Positions 7,487 through 15,649 of a stretch of 48,599 nucleotides of DNA are shown piece after piece. This stretch comes from Schlegelella_A sp036272325 (GTDB lineage: Bacteria > Pseudomonadota > Gammaproteobacteria > Burkholderiales > Burkholderiaceae_C): assembly GCA_036272325.1 (NCBI GenBank), contig DATAYY010000109.1, positions 1 to 48,599 on the forward strand, in the 5' to 3' direction. The notes under the pieces are model-generated. The model ran no database searches, was not told where the DNA came from, and was given only the letters and a program-made list of their open reading frames with translations. The position numbers and the translations under genes are program-made. Every line of letters begins with the position of its first letter. Position 1 is the first letter of the stretch.

Positions 7487-9484
7487 TTACTCGAAGTCGA
7501 CCAGCTCGGCGCCTTCGCTCACCTGGTCGCCCGTCACGTAGCGAAACGCTTTGACCGTGCCGGCCCGCGGCGCACTGATCGTGTGCTCCATCTTCATCGC
7601 CTCGAGGACGAGCAAGGGCGCGCCCTTGTCGACGGTGGCGCCGGGCCGGGCGAGCAGGGCGATCACCTTGCCGGGCATCGGCGCGAGCAGGCCGGCGCCC
7701 TCCTCGTCGTGCTCGGCCCCGCTGACGCCGAGCAGGTCGACCAATGCCAGCGCGTGCGAAAGACCACCGACGAAGACGTGGCGCTGCTCGCGGTCGGCGA
7801 CGACCGCGGCGGCGAAGCGACGCTCGCCGAGCGTCGCCGCGACGGCGCCGTGGGTGCCGGCGCGGGCGCTCGCAGTCGTCGTCGTGCCATCGAGCGTCAG
7901 CTGCCAGGCGCCGCCCGGCGCTGCCGCGGCGTCGACCTCGCGCATCGTCTCTGCGTGGCGAAAGCCGAGCCTCCTGAGGGCGCTGCCGTTGAGTCGCCAG
8001 CCATCGAGCGAACGCCAGGGCGAGCCGCCGTCGGCAGCACCGGCGGCCGACCGGCGCGCCGCCTCGGCGTCGCGCTCGACCTCGGCGAGCGCGGCAAGCA
8101 GCCAGACGTCGTCGGCAGGCGGACTCGCGGGCAGGAACAGACGGTCGTGCTCACGCTCGATCAACGCCGTGTCGAGGTCGGCGTTGGCGAACGACGGCGT
8201 CGCGACGAGACGGCCGAGGAACTCGACGTTGTTGGCGACGCCGACGATCCGGTAGCGGGCCAGCGCCTCACGCATGCGCAGGAGCGCGCCGGCACGGTCT
8301 CTGCCGTGAACGATCAGCTTGGCGATCATCGGGTCGTAGAACGGCGTGATGGTGTCGCCTTCCTCGACGCCGGTGTCGACGCGCACCGATGCGCTTTCGG
8401 GCGGCGGCGCGAGGTGGACCAGCCGCCCCGCCTGCGGCAGGAAGCCGCGGTCGGGGTCCTCGGCGTAGATGCGCGCCTCGATCGCATGGCCCGAGATCGA
8501 GAGCGCGTCCTGCGTCTTCGGCAGCGGCTCGCCGGCGGCGATGCGCAGCTGCCACTCGACCAGGTCGACGCCGGTGATCATCTCGGTCACGGGATGCTCG
8601 ACCTGCAGCCGGGTGTTCATCTCCATGAAGTAGAAGCGGCCGTCGGGATGGGCGATGAACTCGACCGTGCCGGCGCCGACGTAGCCGACCGCCTGCGCTG
8701 CCTCGACCGCGGCGAGGCCCATCGCCGCGCGCCGCCCGGCGGTCATGCCGGGCGCAGGCGCTTCCTCGAGCACCTTCTGATGGCGCCGCTGCACCGAGCA
8801 ATCGCGCTCGAACAGATAGACGCAGGACCCAAGGGTGTCGGCGAAGACCTGGATCTCGATATGGCGCGGCTTCAGCACGTACTGCTCGACGAGGACGCGA
8901 TCGTCGCCGAACGCGCTCTTCGCCTCGCGCTGGCACGACGCGAGCGCGGCGGCGAAGTCCTTGGCGTCGTCGACGCGCCGCATGCCCTTGCCGCCGCCGC
9001 CGGCGCTCGCCTTGATCAAGACCGGGAAGCCGATCTTCGCTGCTTCGCGCGCGAGCAGCGCGGGGTCCTGTGCTTCGCCGTGATAGCCGGGAGTGAGCGG
9101 AACGCCGGCCTTGGCCATCAACGCTTTCGCTGCCGATTTCGAGCCCATCGCCCGAATCGCGGCCGCGGGCGGCCCGACGAAGACGATCCCGGCTGCGGTG
9201 CACTGCGCCGCGAACGCCTCGTTCTCCGACAGAAACCCGTAGCCCGGGTGGATCGCCTGCGCGCCGGTCGCCCGCGCCGCTTCGACGATCTTCGCGCCGA
9301 CGAGATACGACTCGCGCGCCGGCGGCGGCCCGATGCGCACCGCCTCGTCGGCGAGCCGTACGTGGCGCGCGTTGGCGTCGGCGTCGCTGTAGACGGCGAC
9401 GGTCGCGATCCCCATCCGCCGCGCGGTCTTGATGACGCGGCACGCGATCTCGCCGCGGTTGGCGATCAGGAGCTTGGTGAACAT
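7487..9484 (-). CDS. liuD: Methylcrotonyl-CoA carboxylase, biotin-carrying alpha subunit
   Basis: Carboxylates 3-methylcrotonyl-CoA in leucine breakdown together with the neighbouring beta subunit; 665 residues, usual for MccA/LiuD. The biotin carboxylase part (about 1-450) opens with FTKLLIANRGEIA. It carries the glycine-rich ATP-grasp loop KASAGGGGKGM and EMNTRLQVEHPVTE. The C-terminal biotinyl domain has EAMKMEH with the biotin-accepting lysine at about residue 631. It follows the beta-subunit gene after 12 bases on the same strand. Acetyl-, propionyl- and geranyl-CoA carboxylases share this layout. The methylcrotonyl assignment rests on the pairing with a 535-residue MccB-like partner and the nearby isovaleryl-CoA dehydrogenase gene. 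Confidence 0.88.
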   Translation of the reverse strand: MFTKLLIANRGEIACRVIKTARRMGIATVAVYSDADANARHVRLADEAVRIGPPPARESYLVGAKIVEAARATGAQAIHPGYGFLSENEAFAAQCTAAGIVFVGPPAAAIRAMGSKSAAKALMAKAGVPLTPGYHGEAQDPALLAREAAKIGFPVLIKASAGGGGKGMRRVDDAKDFAAALASCQREAKSAFGDDRVLVEQYVLKPRHIEIQVFADTLGSCVYLFERDCSVQRRHQKVLEEAPAPGMTAGRRAAMGLAAVEAAQAVGYVGAGTVEFIAHPDGRFYFMEMNTRLQVEHPVTEMITGVDLVEWQLRIAAGEPLPKTQDALSISGHAIEARIYAEDPDRGFLPQAGRLVHLAPPPESASVRVDTGVEEGDTITPFYDPMIAKLIVHGRDRAGALLRMREALARYRIVGVANNVEFLGRLVATPSFANADLDTALIEREHDRLFLPASPPADDVWLLAALAEVERDAEAARRSAAGAADGGSPWRSLDGWRLNGSALRRLGFRHAETMREVDAAAAPGGAWQLTLDGTTTTASARAGTHGAVAATLGERRFAAAVVADREQRHVFVGGLSHALALVDLLGVSGAEHDEEGAGLLAPMPGKVIALLARPGATVDKGAPLLVLEAMKMEHTISAPRAGTVKAFRYVTGDQVSEGAELVDFE

Positions 9485-9496
9485 CGCGCTTCCCCG

Positions 9497-11104
9497 TCAC
9501 ATCCTGAAGACGCCGAACTTGGTCGCCGGGATCGGCGCGTTGAGCGTCGCCGCGAGCGAGAGGCCGAGCACGCGCCGCGTCTCGGCGGGGTCGATCACGC
9601 CGTCGTCCCACAGCCGTGCACTGGCGTAGTACGGATGCCCCTGGTGCTCGTACTGCTCGAGCAGCGGCGCCTTGAACGCACGTTCCTCGTCGGCCGACCA
9701 GCTGCCGCCGCGCGCCTCGATGCCGTCGCGCTTGACCGTCGCGAGCACCGCCGACGCCTGCTCGCCGCCCATGACGCTGATGCGCGCGTTCGGCCACATC
9801 CAGAGGAACCGCGGCGAGTACGCGCGGCCGCACATGCCGTAGTTGCCGGCACCGAACGAGCCGCCGATCAGCACCGTGAGCTTGGGCACCTGCGCGGTCG
9901 CGACCGCCGTCACCATCTTGGCGCCGTCGCGCGCGATGCCAGCGTTCTCGACCTTCTTGCCGACCATGAAGCCGGTGATGTTCTGCAGGAACAGCAGCGG
10001 CACGCGCCGCTCGCAGCAGAGCTCGATGAAGTGGGCGCCCTTTTGCGCCGATTCGGAGAACAGGATGCCGTTGTTCGCGATCACGCCGAGCGGCATGCCG
10101 TACAGGCGCGCGAAGCCGGTGACGAGCGTCGATCCGTAGCGCGCCTTGAATTCGTCGAAACGCGAGCCGTCGACGATCCGCGCAATCACCTCGCGAACGT
10201 CATAGGGCTTCCTCGTGTCCTGCGGTATGACGCCGTAGATCTCGCGCATGTCGTAGAGCGGCTCCTCGCTCGCCTCGTGCGTCACCGTCTCGGGCCTGGT
10301 GCGGTTGAGGCTGGCGACGATCCGGCGCGCGATCGCGAGCGCGTGGCGGTCGTCGTCGGCGAGGTGGTCGGCGACGCCCGACAGGCGCGTGTGGACGTCG
10401 CCGCCGCCGAGCTCCTCGGCGCTCACGACCTCGCCGATCGCCGCCTTCACGAGCGGCGGCCCACCGAGGAAGATCGTGCCCTGGTTCTTGACGATGACCG
10501 TCTCGTCGCTCATCGCCGGCACGTACGCACCGCCGGCCGTGCACGAGCCCATGACGACGGCGATCTGCGCGATCCCCTGCGCGCTCATGTTGGCCTGGTT
10601 GAAGAAGATCCGGCCGAAGTGCTCGCGGTCCGGAAAGACCTCGTCCTGGCGCGGCAGGAACGCGCCGCCGGAATCGACGAGGTAGATGCACGGCAGTCGG
10701 TTCTGCTGCGCGATCTCCTGCGCGCGCAGATGCTTCTTCACCGTCACGGGAAAGTAGGTGCCCCCCTTCACCGTTGCGTCGTTGGCGACGATCATGCATT
10801 CCTGCCCTTGCACGCGGCCGATGCCGGCGATCATCCCGGCCGCGGGCGCCTCGCCGTCGTACATATCGAATGCCGCGAGCTGGCCGATCTCGAGGAACGG
10901 AGCACCGGGGTCGAGCAGCCCGTCGACGCGCTCGCGCGGCAGGAGCTTGCCGCGCGCAACGTGGCGCTCGCGCGACTTGAGGTCGCCGCCGAGCGCGACC
11001 TCGACAGCGCGGGCACGCAAGTCGTCGACCTGGCGCTGCAGCGCCGCCGCGTTGGCCTTGAACTCGTCGGAACGCGTATCGATGCGCGACTTCAACGCGG
11101 CCAT
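9497..11104 (-). CDS. liuB: Methylcrotonyl-CoA carboxylase, beta (carboxyltransferase) subunit
   Basis: Transfers the carboxyl group from biotin to 3-methylcrotonyl-CoA; 535 residues, the usual length. Typical segments are the opening DTRSDEF, GKLLPRERVDGLLDPG, the glycine-rich oxyanion region VDSGGAFLPRQDEVFPD, GSCTAGGAYVPAMSDE, and the C-terminal half with GKKVENAGIARDGAKM and GGSFGAGNYGM. The start has a good ribosome-binding site (AGGAGA) four to five bases before the ATG. It is the first gene of the pair with liuD. In many relatives liuA would lie directly upstream; here 3.3 kb of opposite-strand genes separate them. Confidence 0.9.
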   Translation of the reverse strand: MAALKSRIDTRSDEFKANAAALQRQVDDLRARAVEVALGGDLKSRERHVARGKLLPRERVDGLLDPGAPFLEIGQLAAFDMYDGEAPAAGMIAGIGRVQGQECMIVANDATVKGGTYFPVTVKKHLRAQEIAQQNRLPCIYLVDSGGAFLPRQDEVFPDREHFGRIFFNQANMSAQGIAQIAVVMGSCTAGGAYVPAMSDETVIVKNQGTIFLGGPPLVKAAIGEVVSAEELGGGDVHTRLSGVADHLADDDRHALAIARRIVASLNRTRPETVTHEASEEPLYDMREIYGVIPQDTRKPYDVREVIARIVDGSRFDEFKARYGSTLVTGFARLYGMPLGVIANNGILFSESAQKGAHFIELCCERRVPLLFLQNITGFMVGKKVENAGIARDGAKMVTAVATAQVPKLTVLIGGSFGAGNYGMCGRAYSPRFLWMWPNARISVMGGEQASAVLATVKRDGIEARGGSWSADEERAFKAPLLEQYEHQGHPYYASARLWDDGVIDPAETRRVLGLSLAATLNAPIPATKFGVFRM

Positions 11105-11153
11105 GGGTCTCCTGTGGCTGCCGTTTCTCCGAGCGCGAGCTTAACGTCTGCCC

Positions 11154-11453
11154 GTGTCTGGGGCCTTCGGCATGGAGCGACTGAGAATCGGGCGCGACTC
11201 GTGGCCTGTCGGCCGCAATGACGCCAAGGGCTACGCGCGTGAGCTCGCCCGCCTCGTCGACCAGGTTGGCGCCGGGCATGTGGGCGTCGGCACCGACCTG
11301 GCCGGCGTCGGCGCGAACGCGTCGGTCAACGACGATGCCGATCTGCGCCAAGTCGTCGATCACCTGCAGGAATTGAAACTGCCGCAGAGCACGATCGGGC
11401 GCGTCGCGTGCGGCAACTACGCCCGGGTGCTCAAGACCGCGATGAAAGAGTGA
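11154..11453 (+). pseudogene. C-terminal remnant of an M19 (renal-type) dipeptidase
   Basis: About 99 residues that match only the end of membrane dipeptidases: a WPVGRNDAKGYARELARLVD helix, GAGHVGVGTDLAGVGAN (the substrate-loop region near GIGTD), and a final helix-turn ending CGNYARVL, like the family's GGNFLRV. The N-terminal two thirds, with the zinc ligands HxD and the bridging Glu, are absent. Only 49 bases separate it from the divergent liuB start, so there is no room for them. The nominal GTG start at 11154 is simply the first one in frame. It is best read as a truncated relic. Confidence 0.65.
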
Positions 11454-11500
11454 AGCCCCCCAGGCCGATCGGCGAACGCGTGTGCTGAGTAGGATCGGGC

Positions 11501-13636
11501 ATGGGATTCGCATCGTGGCTTGGTCGCGCAGCCATGGCCCCGTTCTCGAAGGCCTTGCCCGCGATGGGCGAGACCGAGCGCGCTGCTCTCGAGGCCGGAA
11601 CGGTCGGCTTCGAAGGGGAGCTGTTCGCGGGGAGGCCCGACTTCGACGCACTTCTGGCGCGCGGCCCCAACCAGCTCTCCGAAGCCGAGCAGCGCTTCCT
11701 CGACGTCGAGGTCAAGACCCTCAATGCCATGCTCGACGACTTCGCGATCGACGAGGCGCGCGACCTCCCCGAGGAGGTCTGGCAGTACCTGCGCGAGAAG
11801 AAGTTCTTCGGGATGATCGTTCCGACCGAATACGGCGGCCTCGGCTTCGGTCATTTCGCGCATGCCGCCGTCGTGGCGCGGATCGGCACGGTCAACATCG
11901 CCGCGGCCGTGACGGTCATGGTTCCCAATTCCCTGGGGCCGGCCGAGCTCCTGATCCGCTACGGCACCGACGAGCAGAAAAAGCACTACCTGCCGCGCCT
12001 GGCCGACGGCCGCGATCTGCCCTGCTTCGGCCTGACCTCGCCCTACGCCGGTTCCGATGCGGCCTCCATCCCCGACCTCGGCGTGCTCTGCGAACGCATG
12101 ATCGACGGCCACAACGTGCGCGGCTTCAGGGTGACCTTCGACAAGCGCTACATCACCCTCGCCCCCGTCGCCACGGTCGTCGGGCTGGCCTTTCAGGCGA
12201 TCGACCCGACCCGGGTCGAAGGCAGCCAGGAGTTGGGCATCACCTGCGCGCTGATCCCGGTGCCGACGCCGGGCATGTCGATCGGCCGCCGCCACCTGCC
12301 GATGAATTCAGCGTTCATGAACGGGCCGATTCGCGGCGAGGACGTCTTCGTGCCGATGGAGTGGGTGATCGGCGGCGAGGAGCGGGTCGGCCACGGCTGG
12401 CGCATGCTGATGGAAAGCCTGGCAGCGGGGCGCTCGCTCTCGCTGCCTGCACTCGGCGCCGCCATGCAGCAGACGGCGCTCTACGTCGTCTCGGGCTACG
12501 GCCGCATCCGCGAGCAGTTCGGCCTGCCGATCGGGCGTTTTCACGTCATTGCCGCGCTCGTGGCGCAAATGGCCGTCGATCTCTACGCAAGCGATGCGGC
12601 GCGGCGCTTCACCGCTGCCGCGCTCGATTCCGGCGAGCAGCCGAGCCTGGCCGGCGCGATCCTCAAGGTGCAGCTCACCGAAGGCGGGCGCCGCGCGGTC
12701 ACGAACGGCATGGACATCCTCGGCGGCAAGGGAATCATCCGTGGCCCGAAGAACCTGCTCGGCGTCAGCTACCGGCTCGCTCCGATCGCCATCACGGTCG
12801 AGGGAGCCAACCTCCTGACGCGCGCGCTGATCATCTTCGGCCAGGGGGCGATCCGCTGCCATCCGCACCTCCTCGCCGAGATGAAGGCCGTCGAGACAGG
12901 GGACGCCGAGGTGCTCGGCCGCGAGCTGCTGGCCCACGCCAGACACGTCGTCGTCAACCTGTGGGGCAGCGTCGCCGGCATCGGCGTGCACGGATCGCCT
13001 CCGGCCGACCTGCGCCGAGAGGCGGCGATGGTTGCGCGCCTCTCGACCTCGTTCGCCCTCACCGCGGATCTGGCGATGGGCTTGCTCGGCGGCAAGCTCA
13101 AGCGCCTCGAGCTGCTGTCGGCCCGGCTGGGCGATGTCCTGTCATGCCTGTACCTCGCCGCGACCGCGATCTGGCGCTACGAGATGGACGGCCAGGACAG
13201 GATGCTGCCCTTCGCGCGCGCTGCGCTCCGCTCGCAAGTCAGCCTGGGCACCGAGACCTTGCGCGAGCTCTGGGCGAATCTGCCGTCGCCGGGTCTCAGG
13301 ATGGCAGCCCCGTTGCTGCTTCGCGGCATTCGCGCGGACCGGTCGTTGCGAGACCGCGAGCTGCTCGAGCTCTCCGACTCCTTGCGCGAGGATCCTTCGC
13401 TCGTCGAGCTGCTCTGCCCGGACATCGGCGTGCCAAAGGCCGGCGGCTTGCGCGACCTGATGCGAGCGCTCGAGCTCGCAGTGCCGGTCGAGGAAGAGCT
13501 GCCCGCACTCAACGCCGCCGTGCGCCGTTCGCATTCCTTCGAAGAGGTCGCGTCGGGCGCACGCGACAGCGCCGCGGCGTTGGCCTACCTTCGTGCCGCC
13601 GACCAGGTGATCCAGGTCGACGACTTCGAGGCGTGA
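11501..13636 (+). CDS. fadE: FadE-type acyl-CoA dehydrogenase
   Basis: First dehydrogenation step of fatty-acid beta-oxidation; 711 residues. It follows the E. coli FadE pattern along its length, from memory of that protein: EAGTVGFEGELF near residue 32, FFGMIVPTEYGGL, PNSLGPAELL.RYGTDEQK, CFGLTSPYAGSDA, RYITLAPVATVVGLAF, then IAITVEGANLLTRALIIFGQ and the DUF1974-type C-terminal domain ending INVDDFE-like (QVDDFEA). E. coli FadE is about 814 residues and has hydrophobic N-terminal segments. Here the protein starts just before the conserved part, so that membrane anchor is lacking. It runs opposite to the liu genes on both sides. Confidence 0.92.
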   Translation: MGFASWLGRAAMAPFSKALPAMGETERAALEAGTVGFEGELFAGRPDFDALLARGPNQLSEAEQRFLDVEVKTLNAMLDDFAIDEARDLPEEVWQYLREKKFFGMIVPTEYGGLGFGHFAHAAVVARIGTVNIAAAVTVMVPNSLGPAELLIRYGTDEQKKHYLPRLADGRDLPCFGLTSPYAGSDAASIPDLGVLCERMIDGHNVRGFRVTFDKRYITLAPVATVVGLAFQAIDPTRVEGSQELGITCALIPVPTPGMSIGRRHLPMNSAFMNGPIRGEDVFVPMEWVIGGEERVGHGWRMLMESLAAGRSLSLPALGAAMQQTALYVVSGYGRIREQFGLPIGRFHVIAALVAQMAVDLYASDAARRFTAAALDSGEQPSLAGAILKVQLTEGGRRAVTNGMDILGGKGIIRGPKNLLGVSYRLAPIAITVEGANLLTRALIIFGQGAIRCHPHLLAEMKAVETGDAEVLGRELLAHARHVVVNLWGSVAGIGVHGSPPADLRREAAMVARLSTSFALTADLAMGLLGGKLKRLELLSARLGDVLSCLYLAATAIWRYEMDGQDRMLPFARAALRSQVSLGTETLRELWANLPSPGLRMAAPLLLRGIRADRSLRDRELLELSDSLREDPSLVELLCPDIGVPKAGGLRDLMRALELAVPVEEELPALNAAVRRSHSFEEVASGARDSAAALAYLRAADQVIQVDDFEA

Positions 13637-13670
13637 GCTCGTCAGCGGGCGACGGACGCTGCAGCCCCGC

Positions 13671-14372
13671 GTGCACGGCTTCCGAAGCGTGAACAGAGAC
13701 TTGCGATCCGGCACGTCCGAGCGACGACAACTCCCGGATCGGAGCGCGCTCGCACGTGGCCCCCGGCCGCCGTTGGGAACCGAGGCCGCGCGCAGGTCGC
13801 TCACCGGCGCCAATGCCAGGGCCGTGATCCTGGTCGAAGGATGGAGCGATCAGGCCGCTCTTGAATCGCTTGCCCGAAGACGCGGCCGGGACCTGGCCTC
13901 CCAAGGCATCGGCGTCGTGCCGATCGGCGGCATCACGAACCTCGGCAAGTTCGCGGCAGCGCTCGGCCCGCGAGGGCTTGGACTTGCCCTCGCAGGCCTC
14001 TACGACGCCGCCGAGGAGCCGTCGGTGAAGCGCACCCTGCAGCGCCTTGGACTCGGCGGCGAGCTCAGCCGCGAAGATGTGGAGGCGGCGGGCTTTTTCG
14101 TCTGCGAGGCCGACCTCGAGGACGAGCTGATTCGCGCCCTGGGACCAGCCGCGGTCGAGCGCGTCCTCGACGGCGAAGGCGAGCTGGAGTCGTTCCGCAG
14201 GTTTCAGGATCAGCCGGCGCAACGCGGGCGCAGCACGCTTGCGCACCTGCGCCGCTTCATGGGCACTCGGGCCCGGCGAAAGATCCGCTACGGATCGCTG
14301 TTGGTCGACGCACTCGCGCTCGACCACGTGCCGCGCGCGCTCGACCTCGTGCTCGCGTATCACCGTCGCTAA
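13671..14372 (+). CDS. Stand-alone OLD-type TOPRIM protein
   Basis: A 233-residue frame whose core (about residues 48-200) is a TOPRIM fold of the type found at the end of OLD-family ATP-dependent endonucleases. It shows AVILVEGWSDQAALESLA with the catalytic-type Glu56 and Asp60, IPVGG-like PIGGITNL, and GLYDAAEE, where the canonical DxD would lie. After that come FFVCEADLEDELIRALG, FQDQPAQRG and FMGTRARRK. No ATPase domain precedes it. From memory, short proteins of this kind occur in actinobacteria, where they are annotated as TOPRIM nucleotidyl transferase/hydrolase proteins. The first ~45 residues are low-complexity, so the true start may be later, for example the GTG at 13689. It follows fadE by 34 bases. 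The cellular role is unknown. Confidence 0.72.
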   Translation: MHGFRSVNRDLRSGTSERRQLPDRSALARGPRPPLGTEAARRSLTGANARAVILVEGWSDQAALESLARRRGRDLASQGIGVVPIGGITNLGKFAAALGPRGLGLALAGLYDAAEEPSVKRTLQRLGLGGELSREDVEAAGFFVCEADLEDELIRALGPAAVERVLDGEGELESFRRFQDQPAQRGRSTLAHLRRFMGTRARRKIRYGSLLVDALALDHVPRALDLVLAYHRR

Positions 14373-14406
14373 TCTCGAAGCAACGTCACCAGCAGCCGGC
14401 CCAGCC

Positions 14407-15582
14407 TCACATGCTCTCGGCGTACAGCTCGCGGCCGATCAGCATCCTGCGGATCTCGCTCGTGCCGGCGCCGATCTCGTACAGCTTGGCGTCGCGCCAG
14501 AGCCGCCCGACCGGGTACTCGTTGGTGTAGCCGACCCCGCCGAGCGCCTGGATCGCCTCGCCCGCCATCCAGGTCGCTTTCTCGGCCGAGTAGAGGATGG
14601 CGCCGGCCGCGTCCTTTCTCAGCGTGCGCGAATGGTCGCCGCGGTCGCAGGCGCGGCCGACCGCGTACACGTAGGCGCGCGACGCCGACCAGGTCGAGTA
14701 CATGTCGGCGATCTTGCCCTGCATGAGCTGGAACTCGCCGATCGACTGGCCGAACTGCTTGCGCTCGTGCACGAACGGCAGCACCGAGTCCATGCACGCC
14801 GCCATGATGCCGAGCGGGCCGCCCGACAGCACCGCACGCTCGTAGTCGAGGCCGCTCATCAGCACCTTGACGCCGCCGCCTTCTGTACCGAGGACGTTCT
14901 CCGCCGGCACTTCGCAATCTTCGAAGAAGACCGGCCAGGTGTTCGAACCGCGCATGCCGAGCTTGTCGAGCTTGTTGCCGAACGAGAGGCCGCGCATCCC
15001 TTTTTCGATGATGAACGCCGTGATGCCGCCCGGGCCGGCGTTGACGTCGGTCTTGGCGTACACGATCAGCGTGTCGGCGTCGCCCCCGTTGGTGATCCAC
15101 ATCTTCGAGCCGTTCAGCACGTAGCGGTCGCCCTTGAGGTCGGCGCGCAGCTTCATGCTGACGACGTCCGAGCCGGCGTTGGGCTCGCTCATGGCGAGCG
15201 CGCCGACGTGCTCGCCCGAGACCAGCCTGGGCAGGTACTTCTTCTTCTGCGCCGCACTGCCGTTGCGATGAAGCTGGTTCACCGCCAGGTTCGAGTGCGC
15301 GCCGTACGAGAGGCCGACCGACGCCGACGCGCGCGATACCTCCTCCATCGCGACGATGTGAGCGAGGTAGCCGAGGTCGCTGCCACCGTACTCCTCCTTC
15401 ACCGTCATGCCGTGCAGGCCGAGCATGCCGAGCTTTCGCCAGAGGTCGGCGGGAAAGACGTTGTCGCGGTCAATGGCGGCGGCGCGCGGCGCGATCTCGT
15501 CGTCGGCGAACTGCTGCACCGTGTCGCGCAGCATGTCGATCGTCTCGCCGAGATCGAAGGCGAGGCCAGGGAGGTGGGGCAT
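14407..15582 (-). CDS. liuA: Isovaleryl-CoA dehydrogenase
   Basis: Oxidises isovaleryl-CoA to 3-methylcrotonyl-CoA in leucine catabolism; FAD enzyme of 391 residues, normal length. The specific mark is the position of the catalytic base: Glu248 in GLDYERAVLSGGPLG, as in isovaleryl-CoA dehydrogenases. The usual acyl-CoA dehydrogenase glutamate near the C-terminus is replaced (EIGAGTSEIRR). FAD and substrate motifs ALAMSEPNAGSDV and WITNGG are intact. It runs leftward, 67 bases downstream of ftsH, with the mcc genes further left on the same strand. The start at 15582 gives the common MPHLPGL opening; a longer frame upstream is antisense sequence. Confidence 0.92.
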   Translation of the reverse strand: MPHLPGLAFDLGETIDMLRDTVQQFADDEIAPRAAAIDRDNVFPADLWRKLGMLGLHGMTVKEEYGGSDLGYLAHIVAMEEVSRASASVGLSYGAHSNLAVNQLHRNGSAAQKKKYLPRLVSGEHVGALAMSEPNAGSDVVSMKLRADLKGDRYVLNGSKMWITNGGDADTLIVYAKTDVNAGPGGITAFIIEKGMRGLSFGNKLDKLGMRGSNTWPVFFEDCEVPAENVLGTEGGGVKVLMSGLDYERAVLSGGPLGIMAACMDSVLPFVHERKQFGQSIGEFQLMQGKIADMYSTWSASRAYVYAVGRACDRGDHSRTLRKDAAGAILYSAEKATWMAGEAIQALGGVGYTNEYPVGRLWRDAKLYEIGAGTSEIRRMLIGRELYAESM

Positions 15583-15649
15583 ACGTCTCGGGTCCTGTCG
15601 TCGTCGGGACAGGGAGCTTACCCGCGCGGCGCGAGGCCCCCGCCCTACG

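Noticed and set aside
7583..11221. 1212-codon open frame on the plus strand opposite liuD and liuB
   Set aside because: It is full of Arg, Asp and Gly codons and has no family motifs, while the minus strand encodes two complete, well-recognised proteins. Antisense frames stay open by chance in GC-rich DNA.
11501..13636. Treating fadE as part of the liu operon
   Set aside because: It lies on the opposite strand and belongs to the long-chain FadE family, not to the leucine pathway.
13671..14372. A phage-defence island around the TOPRIM gene
   Set aside because: No ATPase, helicase, methylase, toxin or integrase is nearby; the neighbours are fatty-acid and leucine catabolism genes.
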